From Pseudorasbora parva (taxonomy: Eukaryota > Chordata > Actinopteri > Cypriniformes > Gobionidae): a DNA stretch of 64,000 nt. The stretch spans positions 14,697,501-14,761,500 of the forward strand of contig NC_090173.1 in assembly GCF_024679245.1 (NCBI RefSeq), written 5' to 3'. Below the pieces are notes generated by a model. That model had not been told where the DNA came from. It did no database searches and worked only from the letters and a program-made list of their open reading frames with translations. Shown piece after piece: positions 33,826 to 47,934 of the stretch (its first letter is position 1; each line of letters opens with the position of its first letter). The position numbers and the translations under genes are program-made.

Positions 33826-34016
33826 ATATGTAATGGAGGCCAGCTTTTGAGAGTTGTGGAGGTAAACCTCACTCCCCTGATCTCGAGGAGCTCTAGCGAC
33901 TGACACTAGAATGCTGCAGTCTTTAGCCTCCTTGTTAGAGCAACTGCTTTCCACACCGGGGATCCGGGTATGAGACCCAAATAGAGCGGGGCGAGTAAGA
34001 CCTGAGGAGTTACAAT
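33826..34016 (+). repeat. dispersed single unit related to the 211-bp array
   Basis: Contains gtaaacctcactcccctgat, then gctgcagtctttagcctcct and tgttagagcaactgctttcc, as in the array units, but stands alone 1 kb downstream with a different T-arm region (ccgggtatgagaccc). Confidence 0.7.
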
Positions 34017-35680
34017 TAGTGTATGAAACAGAACTCTAACTTGTGTGACCAACTTCAATTCTTTGCAAAATCTGTGCAGGGAATTTTTTTTCTCTCACGC
34101 AAAATACAGATTACATGGATTCCTATTGAAATTACTGGATTCCGCTCACATAACAGTAAATGGACCGCATCAGGAATAAATTCTCTGAATGACATTTAAA
34201 GCAACCAAATAGGGATGTGTTTATCTGAAATAGTTCAGTACTGTAATAGACCGTAGAATGAATTTAGTTAAACAGACTTAATCCTACATTCTTGTGTAGC
34301 CAGACTTTTGACAAACAATTTGATACTAACCTCCTCCCCACTAGTCAAGTTTAGATCGCCTACTGACCATCAAAGACCAATTACAAATAACATCAAATCA
34401 TTTGTGTGTATGAAGAGAACAGCATTGGTGCGTATGACGGATAGACAGCCAGCGTGTGACAGTGAGTGACAGCTTGTCTGTCTCGCCGATCTGGATGTGC
34501 TAGCGGTGTTAGCCTGTACCCGTGGCTGACACACGTAAGCGTTCGGGCAACCGCTAACGTGTTACCGACATGCGTCTGCCTGTAGCCGGCAACGCGCAAG
34601 TGGCGTGTGAAACTGAGCGTATTCCCCCCAGAGACCCGTTGTGTCTCTTAAAAGACAAACTGGAGTATCTGAAGACGGGGATCTCAGGGGAGAGAGGGAT
34701 GGGGGCGATCAGTGAAGAAAAGGAGAAAAATGGGAAGAGACTCTCTTTTCTGAGCCTGGGAGGGTTTAAGGTTCTGAAGTTGAGGTCTTTGAAGTGATCT
34801 CACACATACAGACACACTTACACCGTCTGTATAAAAGGCAGTGGCCAGTCGTCACTGTCAAACTCACTCACACCATTTGAGATAAAGGGCAGGGGGACTA
34901 AGAATGACCTGGAATTTAGGTCACTTAGAGATTCCTTTTAACCATTCTTGTTCCATAATAGTTCTATTAGCAGCACTTTTAGTACGTTTGGTACAAAACA
35001 ACAACCTTGCAGAGAAGAGGGGAAAAAAGCTTAAGCTGGTTTAAGAGGTTATCTCTGCATTTTTTTTAGCTGTCAGACTGGGAGACAGCTGGCCATCCTA
35101 CTTAACATCCGTTTGGATGTCTAAGCAAGAAGGCAGTTTTTAACCAGGTAAGACTACTAAACCAACGACATAATAAAAGTCTGGGGTTAGTACCATGATA
35201 TAACACATTTAACTAATTAAAAGCGAATAAATGCTATTCTGTCAACTTTCTATTCATCAAAGAATCCTGAAAAAATGTATTAGTTCCCACAAAAATATTA
35301 AGCATCACATAATAAAACTTGTTTTCTCAATTGCTTTCTCTTAATTCTCAAATTATAATTTTTTTCCATCATAAAGATAAGCTCAGATCTCTGAACAATT
35401 TGATTCTCCTTCACATCAGATTAGAGTATCTTACTGATTTAAGTAAAATGCATTTGTTTCGGCACGTGTGAAAAATAGTTAGTACAATTGTCTACAATTT
35501 GCACAATGACTAAATGCAACATGACTTGTATATCAAAACTGATGAGCTAATTCTCAATGAAACTGTCAAACTCTTCACAAGTTAATTTTTTGAGCCATCA
35601 CATTAAAAATGATTCATTCAGTGATCAAAATCTGTCAGACTTTGAGTACTACATTAATGACTTTTTTCCAGTCAGATGAC

Positions 35681-36227
35681 ATTCAGACGGTAATTGTTTC
35701 TCACGTGGACGTCCGTAGAAATAAATGCATGCCACCTCAGTGATAAAACTCGTGGATTGGGACGGTGATTTATTTATGTTGGAGGAGCGAGTTTTGTGAT
35801 CCTGTGCACCTGGGAACGCTGCTCACATGGTCAATAACATAAATGTACACTGTAAATAAAATGTCATATGCTTGGTATCAGAAGAATAAATGCATGTTTA
35901 ATGTAATAATAGGAAAATAATATTCTAATAATTATATAATTATTCATTAATATTAAGGCTAGATCTTTAAAATGCATCCAATTGAACTGCAAAACGCAAA
36001 AAGGATATAAAAAGTGTCATATATTCTTGAAAACTTAGACATGTGGATTTGGATGGCAATTTCCACACACCCTTGGTGTTTGTCTAAAAACAGTAAGTAA
36101 TTCGGACGTGATTTTTACAAGTGTAGTGGGAGAAAAACACTGACATTCTGGATTCGGACGGCGATAAATTCACTGACTAGACGCTGTAAATGATTACGAC
36201 CCCACAGGAAACAATTACCGTCCGAAT
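35681..36227. mobile_element. 547-bp MITE with TTCGGACGG subterminal motifs
   Basis: Left end ATTCAGACGGTAATTGTTTC, right end inverted GGAAACAATTACCGTCCGAAT. Inside, related words occur at 35757 (ggacggtgattta), 36103 (ttcggacgtgattt) and 36154 (ttcggacggcgata). No frame and no clear target duplication. Confidence 0.72.
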
Positions 36228-36789
36228 AAGGCTTTAGTGAGCATAAGAGACTTCTTTCAAACATCTAAAATAAAAAAATATATACATTTTAAATCTTACC
36301 TAAACTTCTGAATGGTAGGTAAATGGCAAACTTCTTTGTCATATTAGCAACCACACAATAACGACATGTATTACTCCACAGTCATTTTGACTGGTTCATT
36401 CAATTTAGGCCACAGATTCAGAACTGTATCATTTATTATATTGTGGATTCTAGTATTTTTCATTTAAAACTGAAACGGAAATTTCCTTGTGGTGAAATAG
36501 GTGACACATCAGCACTAATGCAACGAGCTTCATTCTATATATTATAAAGCAGACGGAGGCGTCCCTCTCTGTGTGAGATTTCATCTCTTGTTTAACAGGG
36601 TGATGAAATCTGACAAGAACATTACGCGCTGGTCTTTGCATGAAGGAACAAGCACTCTCTCTTTTCTGTACAGAAGCTCAACGATGTTGATTCACGTGAG
36701 GCTTCACTGAGGGGATGTGGTGTAAGTGACATGGCTCTGTGTGAACTGGATATGAGCCATACCAAAAGTGTTTTCCCCTTGATCCAGAG

Positions 36790-36934
<145 letters not shown>

Positions 36935-37833
36935 CTCAAAGGGCTGTGATGAAAATGAGGGAAGAAAGATAAATGGAAAGTGTTACTTGAGCGGTTCACG
37001 TTTCGTCCTGTAAAGAAAAAAAAAACACACAGTCACAAAAACATAAACACTTGCACATTAGAAACATGTAGACAGCTTATGCATGCGGACTCATTGTGAT
37101 CGTTTCAGTGTCTTCCTGCTTTATTTGGCTGTCATTGTGAACAGGTACGGTGGCCCTTGAGGCCCCTCAGCCCAGCGGTCTCCGCAACACTATCGATTAC
37201 TCATGTGATAATGAGAGGCGCTAATGAACGCACACCTGAAGAGCGCAGCTAGAACGTATCGCCATGAGAGGGTGTCTCCATGCTAATGTTTCTCATACCT
37301 CTCTCTGGCATCAAGAGGTGGAGTTGGAGACAAACCCAGCGGCAAACAGTTTGCGCATGTCACTCCACGAACATTCATGAGATTCAGGAATAATGTAGGC
37401 CTAATACATATTAATGACTCTCAGCTGCAGCGGTTTCAAAGCTCTCCGTCTCTCTCACAAAGACCAAATTACACCAAAACACCTAGCGCTCATATATACA
37501 CCCACTGTTTAACACTTCCTGAAGAGTTTGGGCTGGAATACCACTAAAACATTTTCGCTCACATTTACATCCTAACAAAAAAATCACTTCTAAGGATTTA
37601 TGAGGCCAAAATAAAACAAGCAAATTCAGTCAGGATGTGCAGTGAATATAAACAACTGCATTTTCTTTTCTTAGGTTCTGGTGAAGGGATGCAATCATAT
37701 AGTGGCATGGCAGGCTGCTGGCTATGTGCATTACATTATGTGCAGTACAATGAGCAAAACAATATTTGATACTTAAGCCACGCTTATAATGTATGGGTGT
37801 CACTGTATTACATTTCAAACCAAATGGTATGTA

Positions 37834-39050
<1,217 letters not shown>

Positions 39051-39659
39051 ACACACATACACACACAAACTTGAAAATCAAACAGAATGCATTTATTAAA
39101 TAACACTATAATTGTTAATTGTATTACTATTTAATTACTACATTAATACAAGTTATTTCTACAAGTTTGGGTTTAATTATTAAAATTCAAACAATAATAA
39201 TGAACTATAAGGCAAAAAAAAAAAATCCAATCAAAGATATTAAATATGGTTAACTCTCTTAGCATAAAAGAGATGACAAGCCACCCACTCCACTTTTTTG
39301 GCATGAATAGCAACGCCAAGCAAATGATTAATGTCTGTTTACAAGGATGTGACCAGCAGAGAATAATTGTCATGTAATTACTGTCATTCTGGCCTGGCGT
39401 GACCAAGACGTTACTCTTAAAGTACCGATCGATGCCCTGGACAGATTTTAAATGTGAAGACACTTTAATTTAAGATACCGTACCTTTAAATGCATCTAAT
39501 TGCCTTTTTTTTATCTGGCTAAGTTTATCAGATCCGCGAAAGTATCAAGTGCGTGCGGTCTTGTTATATAATGCAGAACGACACCGGACACCGAGGAAAG
39601 ATGCCAACCGACTCGACTAAACAGATTTCTGCCACAAGAGCAAATGAGGACGTATTACA

Positions 39660-40480
39660 GAGGTCGTGGATGCATTAATGCTTCTTGGCCAACATAGCCT
39701 CGGGCTGTATGGAGTCCGTGCGAGTCTCCGCTGACTGAGTCAGGCGCTGCTGTTTGTCTTTATGAGGCGCTGCCCGTTTGTCATGTCCTCTGAGACATTG
39801 AGCTCTGTGGATATGAGGGCCAGAAAGTTTGACTCCTGCTGGCACTCAGCAGCACACATTGACATGTTGCCTACATTCGCGGTTGTGCGCGAGCCTTTGT
39901 GTGTGTGTGTGTGTGTGTGTGTTGGCGGGCACACTGACTCTGCCCTTAAGAGTGTGTGTGTGAGGCTGTAAGACAGTTTGGCTGAATCTGTCGCCGTTCT
40001 GTCTCGAGTGGCTGTTATCATGGATTCTGTCAGAAGCACCGCAAGCCAAGCTATGTCCTTAAACGCAGTAGCCCTTATTCCTTCTTCCATCCATATTAAA
40101 TAAACAAACAAATGGACATATGTCAGTGGTAAACACGCCAATAACGGCGCGGAACGTGTTCTCCAGCAGCCGTGAAAGATGGGGCATTATCAGAGCAATT
40201 AGGCGCAGTAAATTCAATTAATCTCGACAAATCTCCACAGAGGCCTGCGTGATGCCACCATCCCCCGGTAATTAAAAATGGCCGAATTGGTTCGGCGTTC
40301 GAGGGGCGTGATGTCTGGATATAATTGAGGCACGCTTCTATTTATTCCACCAACAACATGTGGAGGCCGGAGAGAAGCGGAGCACGTCCCTTCCGTGCCC
40401 ACAGCCTCTCGGGGGAGACGAGACTGACGGAGGATTCCGATAATTGGCTGTTCTTTGTCACTTCAGACAGCGAAACTTTT
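39660..40480. promoter_or_regulatory. candidate conserved non-coding element in the adgrl1 intron
   Basis: A repeat-free stretch of higher complexity than its surroundings. It is dense in homeodomain-like ATTA/TAAT words (gcaattaggcgcagtaaatt, caattaatctcg, ggtaattaaaaatggccgaa) and lacks coding signatures. This is the type of sequence often found as conserved enhancers in neural genes. Only a short TG run at 39899-39920 interrupts it. Confidence 0.25.
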
Positions 40481-40871
40481 CATCATGGAGGAATCAGGTC
40501 CCAATTTTCCTCACCTTTCTATTCCTCAAACACCATAAACAAAGTTTTTAAAAATAGGAGCTAAAATGCAAGTCAGCAGCTACTTAATCACGCATTCCTC
40601 TCACCTCTGCACACTGTGCTATTTCAAACCAACATCCTAGAGATGGCAACTGGGGAGGAAGAAAAAAAAAAAGAGAGGAAAATAACTGTGACAAGCTAAA
40701 TGAAGCGGTGAGCAGAGTGGTGAGGCATGCTAGCGTTTCAGCTGTGACTCACCTGCATGTCGCTTGCCAACATCATATGTCATGCAAACGCACCAACTTA
40801 GCAGCCGCAAACTAGCCTGCACTACACACTTACTCCACCAGAAACAATCGAAACAATCTAACCAACTAATA

Positions 40872-40873
<2 letters not shown>

Positions 40874-40903
<30 letters not shown>
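40874..40903. repeat. (GA)n microsatellite
   Basis: GA run of about 30 bp. Confidence 0.95.
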
Positions 40904-40907
<4 letters not shown>

Positions 40908-41752
40908 CACGAGAGATCTAAACCATTTTTTGTTGCTCCTGCATGAAAGCAATCAGACAAATTAATCAAGAAATATTGCAAAGAAATTAACCGCGAGAAC
41001 AAAAATAAATATTTTCAGAATAATGAAGGAGCATTGTTATGAAGAGCAAAACATTGCTAAAATAAGTAGTATTGCTGAAACAATAATAAATAATAATTAA
41101 AGCTGCGAGCAGCGATGGCGGGCCCAAGCCGGTGGCACCGCCACCCCGGTGGCATCAGCTTAACTGTGCACAGCAGGCAATAGGCATTTAATATGGGAAA
41201 AAATAAATAATGGGACTATGTCAAAGTCATTTGAATTCACCTCATTAACTGCAGCAACTGGTGCTGCTATGACCAGGAACCACAACACTCACATCTCTGA
41301 GATCAATTACATTTTATTCATTAATTTTATGTTAGATGATGTCAAATGTCAATTTCAAAATGAGTGCAGAATACTGTCCAAATGCTGAAGTTGTATTATC
41401 CTTACACTTCTCTTAAAAATAAATTAAGCCAAATCACAGAGACCGCAACAATGATTTTAATATCAGTGTCAGGTAAGAGTAATATGCGTGCATATCATTT
41501 ATAGAAGTTTATTATAAACAGCCACTTTTATAAGATCATGTGAAATTATTTTTTTAATCCATTTGAATTATATCAATAAATTATTAGTGTAAAGAGGTGA
41601 CATACGTGATCTTTGCAAACACAGCACATGACCTTCTTTAAAGCTCATGTGATAGAAAACAATTAAAAGTATTAGGATATAATAGGTCACTTTCAATTAT
41701 GTGCAAATGCATTTTTTGCAGCTCAAAATATTGTAAGTTCAGAAGACCAGTG

Positions 41753-41832
<80 letters not shown>
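41753..41832. repeat. (AT)n microsatellite
   Basis: About 80 bp of AT, inside the 3.2-kb repeat. Confidence 0.98.
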
Positions 41833-41834
<2 letters not shown>

Positions 41835-41929
41835 CATTTTTAAACTTATTTTTCACAATAAAGTGATAGAAATTGATGATATAGCCTATGATATGAAAGG
41901 GTTAAATTATGAAAAAAAAACAAAAAACC

Positions 41930-42062
41930 AGGCGACACACACAGAGTGAGAGAGACCCCCTCCACACACACACACACACACACATAGAGTGATCCTGAGA
42001 GAGGGAGAGAGACCCCCTCCACACACACACATAGAGTGATCCTGAGAGAGGGAGAGTGAGGG
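41930..42062. repeat. tandem duplication gagagaccccctccacacac
   Basis: The unit gagagaccccctccacacac, (CA)n, atagagtgatcctgagagag occurs twice in tandem, with different CA lengths. Confidence 0.85.
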
Positions 42063-42193
42063 GGGAGGGGAATGACAGACACAAAATCTAAACAGTGAGC
42101 GATCATTGTTTTTATTTCACTGTCTGAAAACACTGTGTTGCAATAACAACAATAGTTTAATCTTCAAAACAGTGTTCCCTTGGACATATCCAA

Positions 42194-42582
42194 CCTGGTT
42201 ACTAAATAAGGCTACACTTCCAACTTCTGGTTATTCTATATGCCGGTAGCTCATTGGTTCTCATTTTTGTCCTTAAACAAAAGGCATTAATCTTCTCATT
42301 TTTTAAGTTACACACACTACTTTTTTTTTTTTTTTTTTAAAGACAATTAAATGGTTTTTTTCTTTTGTTAGTAATGTTTTTTTATATTTATATTTTTTAT
42401 TAATAATTATTTGTATTAACACAATTATTTAACTAATTATATAAAACAATATTGTCAATGCCCTACAAATAAACTGGTTTTATACATTCATTTTTTTATT
42501 CAAACCCAGAATAAATTTTTTTATCCTTGAATGCAGGCCAGAGCACAGCATTGAGAGGTAATCTTTTTAGACAGAAGAGTGG

Positions 42583-42651
<69 letters not shown>

Positions 42652-43292
42652 TAGAAATCAGTGACACGTGTCCCCATGAGTCTGTGTGCATTCAGGTTGA
42701 AGTCCCCACCAGGCTAGAAAAAAGAACACACACACACGCACGCACGCACGCACACACGAACACACACACACAGTAGTAATGCTGAAGTATGCTGCAGGCA
42801 ACTCTTATCAGTTAAGCCCATCCACCATCCCCCATCCACAACACACACACACCCACCCACAAACACACACACATTCACACATACTCATGTCTGGTTCACT
42901 ATCTTTCTGGGGACTCATAGATGTAATGGTTTTTATGCTGTACAAACCATATATTCTGTCATCCTACACTGCCCCTGCCCCTAAACCTACCCATCACACA
43001 AAACTTTCTTCAAAAGAACTCATTCTGTCTGATTTATAAGCTTTTGTACCCATTGGGAAGTCCCAATGAGTCTGTGTGCATTCAGGTTTAAGTCCCCACC
43101 AGGTTAGAAAACCATTCACACACCCAGAGAGGCAAGGTTTTTTGCTTGAAAACTTATACAATATTGCCCTCTACTGGTCATTTAAGGGAGAGCATAAGTG
43201 TTGAAAAAACAGAAGAAAAAAAAACAGAAAAACAGCCAGTGTGATATATAGAATAACCAGCAGGTGGGAGTATAGCCTTATTTATGAACCAG
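42194..43292. mobile_element. 1.1-kb element with about 47-bp TIRs, nested
   Basis: Left arm ctggttactaaataaggcta, then cacttccaacttctggttat and tctata. The right arm is its inverted copy, tatagaataaccagcaggtg, then ggagtatagccttatttatg and aaccag. Inside are a CA microsatellite (42582-42649) and two direct copies of tgtgcattcaggttgaagtc near 42687 and 43077. No frame. Confidence 0.75.
42582..42649. repeat. (CA)n microsatellite
   Basis: CA run of about 68 bp. Confidence 0.97.
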
Positions 43293-44965
43293 GCACGTGT
43301 GTCCCTATTTTGTGTTTTTTAGGCTTTTGCTACGGGACCACCGTTTGAGATATCCAATAACCGTTTGCATTTTAGCATCTTCTGTATATTTACTTCATGT
43401 TGTCCGAGTTTGGAGGAGATTGAATGAATCGCTTTTGAGGAGAAGGTAAAAACTCAGAGCTCGCTTTCCACTTTGTGTTATCTTCCAACCAAATTATCTG
43501 ACTTCATGTTGGTCAGAGCTAATGACAGTAAATTAGAAAGTTGTCCGGCTCGAAAAGTACTATATATATACCGAGTTTGGTGAATGTAGATAAAACTAAC
43601 CCTCCTCTTTGGACAAAAGTGACACTTCCTGCTGCCAGTTGGTGGCGCTATAACTTTGACTCACAAAAGTCATATCCATGTGATCGGCCTCTTACAACGA
43701 ACACACAGCTGAAGTTTCATCAAAATGAATTAATGTATGCAGAAGTTATTACACACTTCCTGTTTCCCTTTTCTCGCCATAAATTCGTCTCTTCGCCACG
43801 GCCAAACCGTTTGAGATATCAAAAAGTTGCTCGCAATTTAGCATCCTCAGTGTCTTGACTTCCTGCTGACCGAGTTTGGTGCTGATCGGGTGAATCGTCT
43901 AGGAGGAGTATCGCAAATTCCACAGCATGCGTTTTCCGAACAACCCATAATAGCTCACTTCCTGTTGTGCTGACGCATGACTTAGAGCACGAAAGTTGTT
44001 CGGCCCGATGAGCTCTATATGTGTACCGAGTTTCATATATGTACGTGCAAGTGTGTTTGATTTATAGACCCCGTTTTCAGACCCCACTTTAGGGGGCGCT
44101 GTCGAGCCCCCCTGCCACGCCCGGGTCCCAGCCTCAGCCCGGCCCTGATGGCCGCGCATTCTGATGCGTGTGCAAAGTTTCAAGAGTTTTCGAGCATGGG
44201 AAGGGCCCCAAAAATGCCCAAATAGTCGCGTAAAAAAATAATAAATAATAATAACAAAAAATAATCCTTAGAAGAACAATAGGGCTCTGCGCCCTTTCAG
44301 GGCTTGGGCCCTAATAATAATAATAATAATTAAAGCTTTTGGAATAACCAAAAAAAAATGCTATATATTGTATCTAATAAAGACAAAATTATTATAAAAA
44401 AAATACACAACAATAAATAAACAATAAATCTGAAATTTTAAATAAAGAAAAAATTTGGATAAACAAATTTAAATAAATAAAACAGCAGAACATAATGAAC
44501 TAACAAAATATTCTTAACTCTTAAATTCATGAATGTTTTGGCATTATTACATATCCGGGTCTTTAGCGACCCGGATCTATATCTAAATCTCTGAGCCATT
44601 TCAAGTTTTGCTGATGATTCTTCCTATTCTTTTGTTTGCTGCCTGCGGTGACTGTGAGTGAAACGTCACTTCATCATTGAGTTTCAGACACTGACACATT
44701 GAGGAGTAAAGGTGAATTGCACTTATTCAGATTCAATTATTGTTGTGTATATATACTTACACCTTTTCATAACTTGGGCTGCTAGATACATGCTTTTTTA
44801 CAAAAACATTTCCAATTGTTATTTTTGTTCTTGTTATATTGTTTATAATTAATTGATTGGAATGTGCTCAGTGTAAAAAGTTCTTGAAGTCTAATAAAAG
44901 TTAAACAGAAAAAATAGTAGCTTATGTAGGCTATAACGGCACTTGTTTCAGAATAGTAATATTAA

Positions 44966-45641
44966 AGGTGGGGTAAGTGTTATTTCAAAACCATTTTAGA
45001 AAAAGAACTTGGGCCGAGTGGAATAAAAACTTGTAGCCAATCAGCAGGTAAGGGGCGTGTCTATGGTGAGAAGAGAGGCTCAGTGCTATTCAAAACACAC
45101 GAGTCAAACAGGACGGACATTAGCAAAGAAAGAACTAATATATGCTGCTTTTGCTTGAATATGCTTGTGTGTCATGTTCGCTTGTTTGTCTATTTGCAAT
45201 CGTATTGTGGCTCACTTCAGCGATGATAAAGACCCGTTTGTTTGTTTCCTCTTTTCATCTATATATCCCATCCGGTCATAATTGTAATATGTCGTTAGCT
45301 GGACTATCGAGCTTGTATACTAACGTTATCGAGTTGTTCATGAGAACTGTTTGTGTTTTGTGATGGCTATAACTCTAATCTTGTCATTATTGTAATATGT
45401 CGTAAGCTGGACTGTCGGCTCGTGTTCATGATAACGGTTTGTGTTTTTGTGATGGAAGGGGGGACTTATTTAATATTCAACCTGGATTAGTTACACAGAG
45501 ATTCTGCCATAGTCGTTGCCTGGGTTACGTATGTGTGGGGCGGAGCTATCAAAATAGGAGACCCTTTTTGGGGGTAGGGGCGTGTTTGTTTTGGTGATTT
45601 GAAATATCAACAACAGTTACCAGATAGCACTTACCCCACCC
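44966..45641. mobile_element. 676-bp TTAA-flanked MITE
   Basis: TTAA at 44962-44965 and 45642-45645; termini AGGTGGGGTAAGTGTTAT and inverted ATAGCACTTACCCCACCC. The interior holds two tandem copies of a roughly 105-bp segment (attgtaatatgtcgttagct near 45281, attgtaatatgtcgtaagct near 45389). Consistent with piggyBac or Kolobok target preference. Confidence 0.78.
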
Positions 45642-45728
45642 TTAATGTTAACCCTTTTCTTTCCCCATTTCTGCTTGCTGCTGCATTTCTCCAACTATGG
45701 GCTAGCCACGGATCAAACAGAAAATGTG

Positions 45729-45805
45729 CGCTGTGTTAATCACGCGCTAATAAAATTAGTGCGTTAAAATTAATTTGCGTTAACATGCAGATTTTTACAG
45801 CCCTA
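45729..45805 (-). mobile_element. probable hAT terminal fragment
   Basis: On the minus strand it begins ttagggctgtaaaaatctgc, then atgttaacgcaaattaattt, a terminus style seen in a widespread fish hAT family. The partner end was not found nearby. Confidence 0.4.
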
Positions 45806-47671
45806 AAGGAAAATAAACATACAGTAACTACAAAAAGTCAAAACTAATTAAAATAATGAAGTAACAAAAAGAACAAAAACTAAATACAGTCAAAATGACA
45901 TAAAGCCAAACTACCATAGACACAGTAAATTATGTATAATTGCATACAACTAACCATCAACCAAACCTAATAGTAAGCACATGTTACTAACTAATATTAC
46001 CCAGTACTTAAATAAATATGAAATAACGAAGAAAGACATGTCGTTTTTGAGAGAGAGGGAGAGACTAGCCGCTGCCTCTGAGGTAAACCTGAGTCTCGCT
46101 GAACACCCGAAAGAGGAGAGAGAGGAAGAGTATTTGCACTCTGTGTTTTGATGTGTTTGTGCAGAAGTGGATTGAGGATTATGGTCGCTGAGCAGAGGTG
46201 GCCAAAGAGCGCAGGCTGAAGAGTCAAAGTGTGTGTATGTGTGTGAGAGAAAGAGAGCGAGCGAGAGGAAGAGAGAGTTTGAGAGCTTTAAAAGATAAAC
46301 GCTCAACTCTTCTGGGCGCCTCCCAAAACCTGCAAAAGAAAGAGAAAGAGACAGAAAAGGGGAAAGTGATGGTGGAGATCGAATAAAAGCATGTCAAAGA
46401 AAAAACGAAAGAGATGAAGGCTAAAGAGCGTGTGCGCGTACGAGACAAAAAGAAAATGCAGCAGGTGAATCTAAAGAGAAACGAAGAACAAAAAAAAACA
46501 AAAAACAAAACAGCGAGTTAAACAAAGGACTGGATGAGAAATGAAAATGTCAGAAGAGTGATTTCGAATGAATAGCGCATACGAAGAAAGCAAAAGGCTG
46601 AAAGAGAGAAAAAAAGGGAAAGGAGGATTAGTGAGCAGAGCGATCTGGCAGGTTGTAGTCCATCCTCTTTATTTCCTGTGGGAAGAGCAGAGAAACTGAC
46701 CCCGGGATTATAGATTAGAGTTAATAACCCCCTTCCCGCTCACAGTAAAACCCATTAACTTCCCCCTAAAACCAAACTACACACCTAAAGCCCCACAGAC
46801 CCACCCTCCGCTGAATCACGGCCCCGTCTGGACCACCTGCACACGTAAAGGCAGCGCTCATGAGGGGGAGGAGGGGGGGGGGGTACCGTCTGACGGGAGA
46901 TTTTCACATGAGTCCAGCTCCTGAACACGGAATTCACACCTGCCTCTCGTTCCTGAGCGAAGCGGCGCCACGGAAAGCCGAGCGTTGCCATGGGAATATT
47001 AGCATGTGTGCGACTTTGGGTTGTGCTGTCTGAAATAAATTCGAGGTTTGTGTTAACATTCCCGTTGTGCAACGCACGCACGCGGCGCCCCGACTCTCTC
47101 TCGCAGCCTCGCCGTGGCCCAATTTTCATTTTGATTGTCTGTCAGAGGGGAGGTAAAGGTGTTTAATGCCAGATAAAGCACCCTCGGGGTCATTTTGTTA
47201 CTGTGTGAGGCTGTGTGTTTGTGCGCTTATGATCGGCAATAAAGGCTGAGTCTGCACAGCGCCGGGGATATCGAATGCTTATCTGCCCCGGTTTGTGTGT
47301 TTGTTTGTGTACGACGAAGCACCTCCCCGATGTGAAAATCTCCCTCAGCCTCTGGAACGGCGCACTGTCGATGGAAAAAAAACGTTTAAAGTGTGAGAGA
47401 GAGAGAGACATAGAGAGAGAGAGAGCGTGTGTGCGTGTGAGTGTAAGAAAGAGAGAGAGACCGGAGAGGATGTGAGTGCGTGAGCGTGTGTGTGCGTGAA
47501 GGAGAGAACGCACTCGTGAGTGTGTGTGTGCGTGACTGAGCATGAGTGTGTGTGGATGGCAGTAGCTGGTTGAGGGGGCGGGGTTTAGGTGGGGTGGGGT
47601 CAGGGAGGTGAAGGGACAGGAGAGGCGAGGGGGTGGGACTGTTGGGATGGAGTGTGCGTATGGTTACTCAC

Positions 47672-47781
47672 TGTATGGCACACATTCATACTGGATCTCC
47701 AGGTACTTGTAGGTTCCTGGACAGGGGTCAGGAAAGACATCAGACCCAGCCACCACCACACACTGAGTCCGATTATTACAC
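47672..47781 (-). CDS. adgrl1: adgrl1 exon: second half of rhamnose-binding lectin domain
   Basis: Short internal exon, 110 nt, too short to stand out as an open frame. Acceptor (ct)n-ctcag before GTGTAATAATC; donor GTGAGT after CCATACA. The first base completes the Arg codon left open by the exon at 60605-60818 (..IMSQ-R), giving [20 protein letters not shown], then [16 protein letters not shown]. It carries four of the lectin-domain cysteines and a glycosylation sequon (NRT). It is almost invariant among vertebrate latrophilins. The RBL domain is the teneurin-binding site. Confidence 0.96.
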
Positions 47782-47934
47782 CTGAGAGAGAGAGAGAGAG
47801 ACAAGGATCATTCCTTCAGTCAATAGAAGGACATATATAAGGATTAAAGAATACACTTTAAATGTGCATTATATTTATACAATTCTTACAAATACACAAT
47901 GGCATGTTTACATAGTTGTTTCTACAAAATGTAG

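Larger units (their letters stand above)
41105..44323 (+). mobile_element. 3.2-kb modular repeat with 14-bp flanking duplication, unclassified
   Basis: Identical TAATAATTAAAGCT lies at 41091-41104 and 44324-44337. The body starts gcgagcagcgatggcgggcc and ends ggcttgggcccta followed by (ATA)n. An 11-bp inverted pair (GGGCCCAAGCC at 41120, GGCTTGGGCCC at 44301) sits near the ends. The 43300-44220 part repeats a module: pyrimidine-rich cacttcctg, then gtttgagatat, then ccgagtttggtg..gatcgg. No coding frame. The long duplication plus (TAA)n tail would fit retroposition, but the subterminal inverted pair would not, so the class is open. A further TIR element and two microsatellites are nested inside. 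Confidence 0.6.

Noticed and set aside
46224..46508. hydrophobic small protein
   Set aside because: Arises from a GA-rich tract read on the opposite strand.
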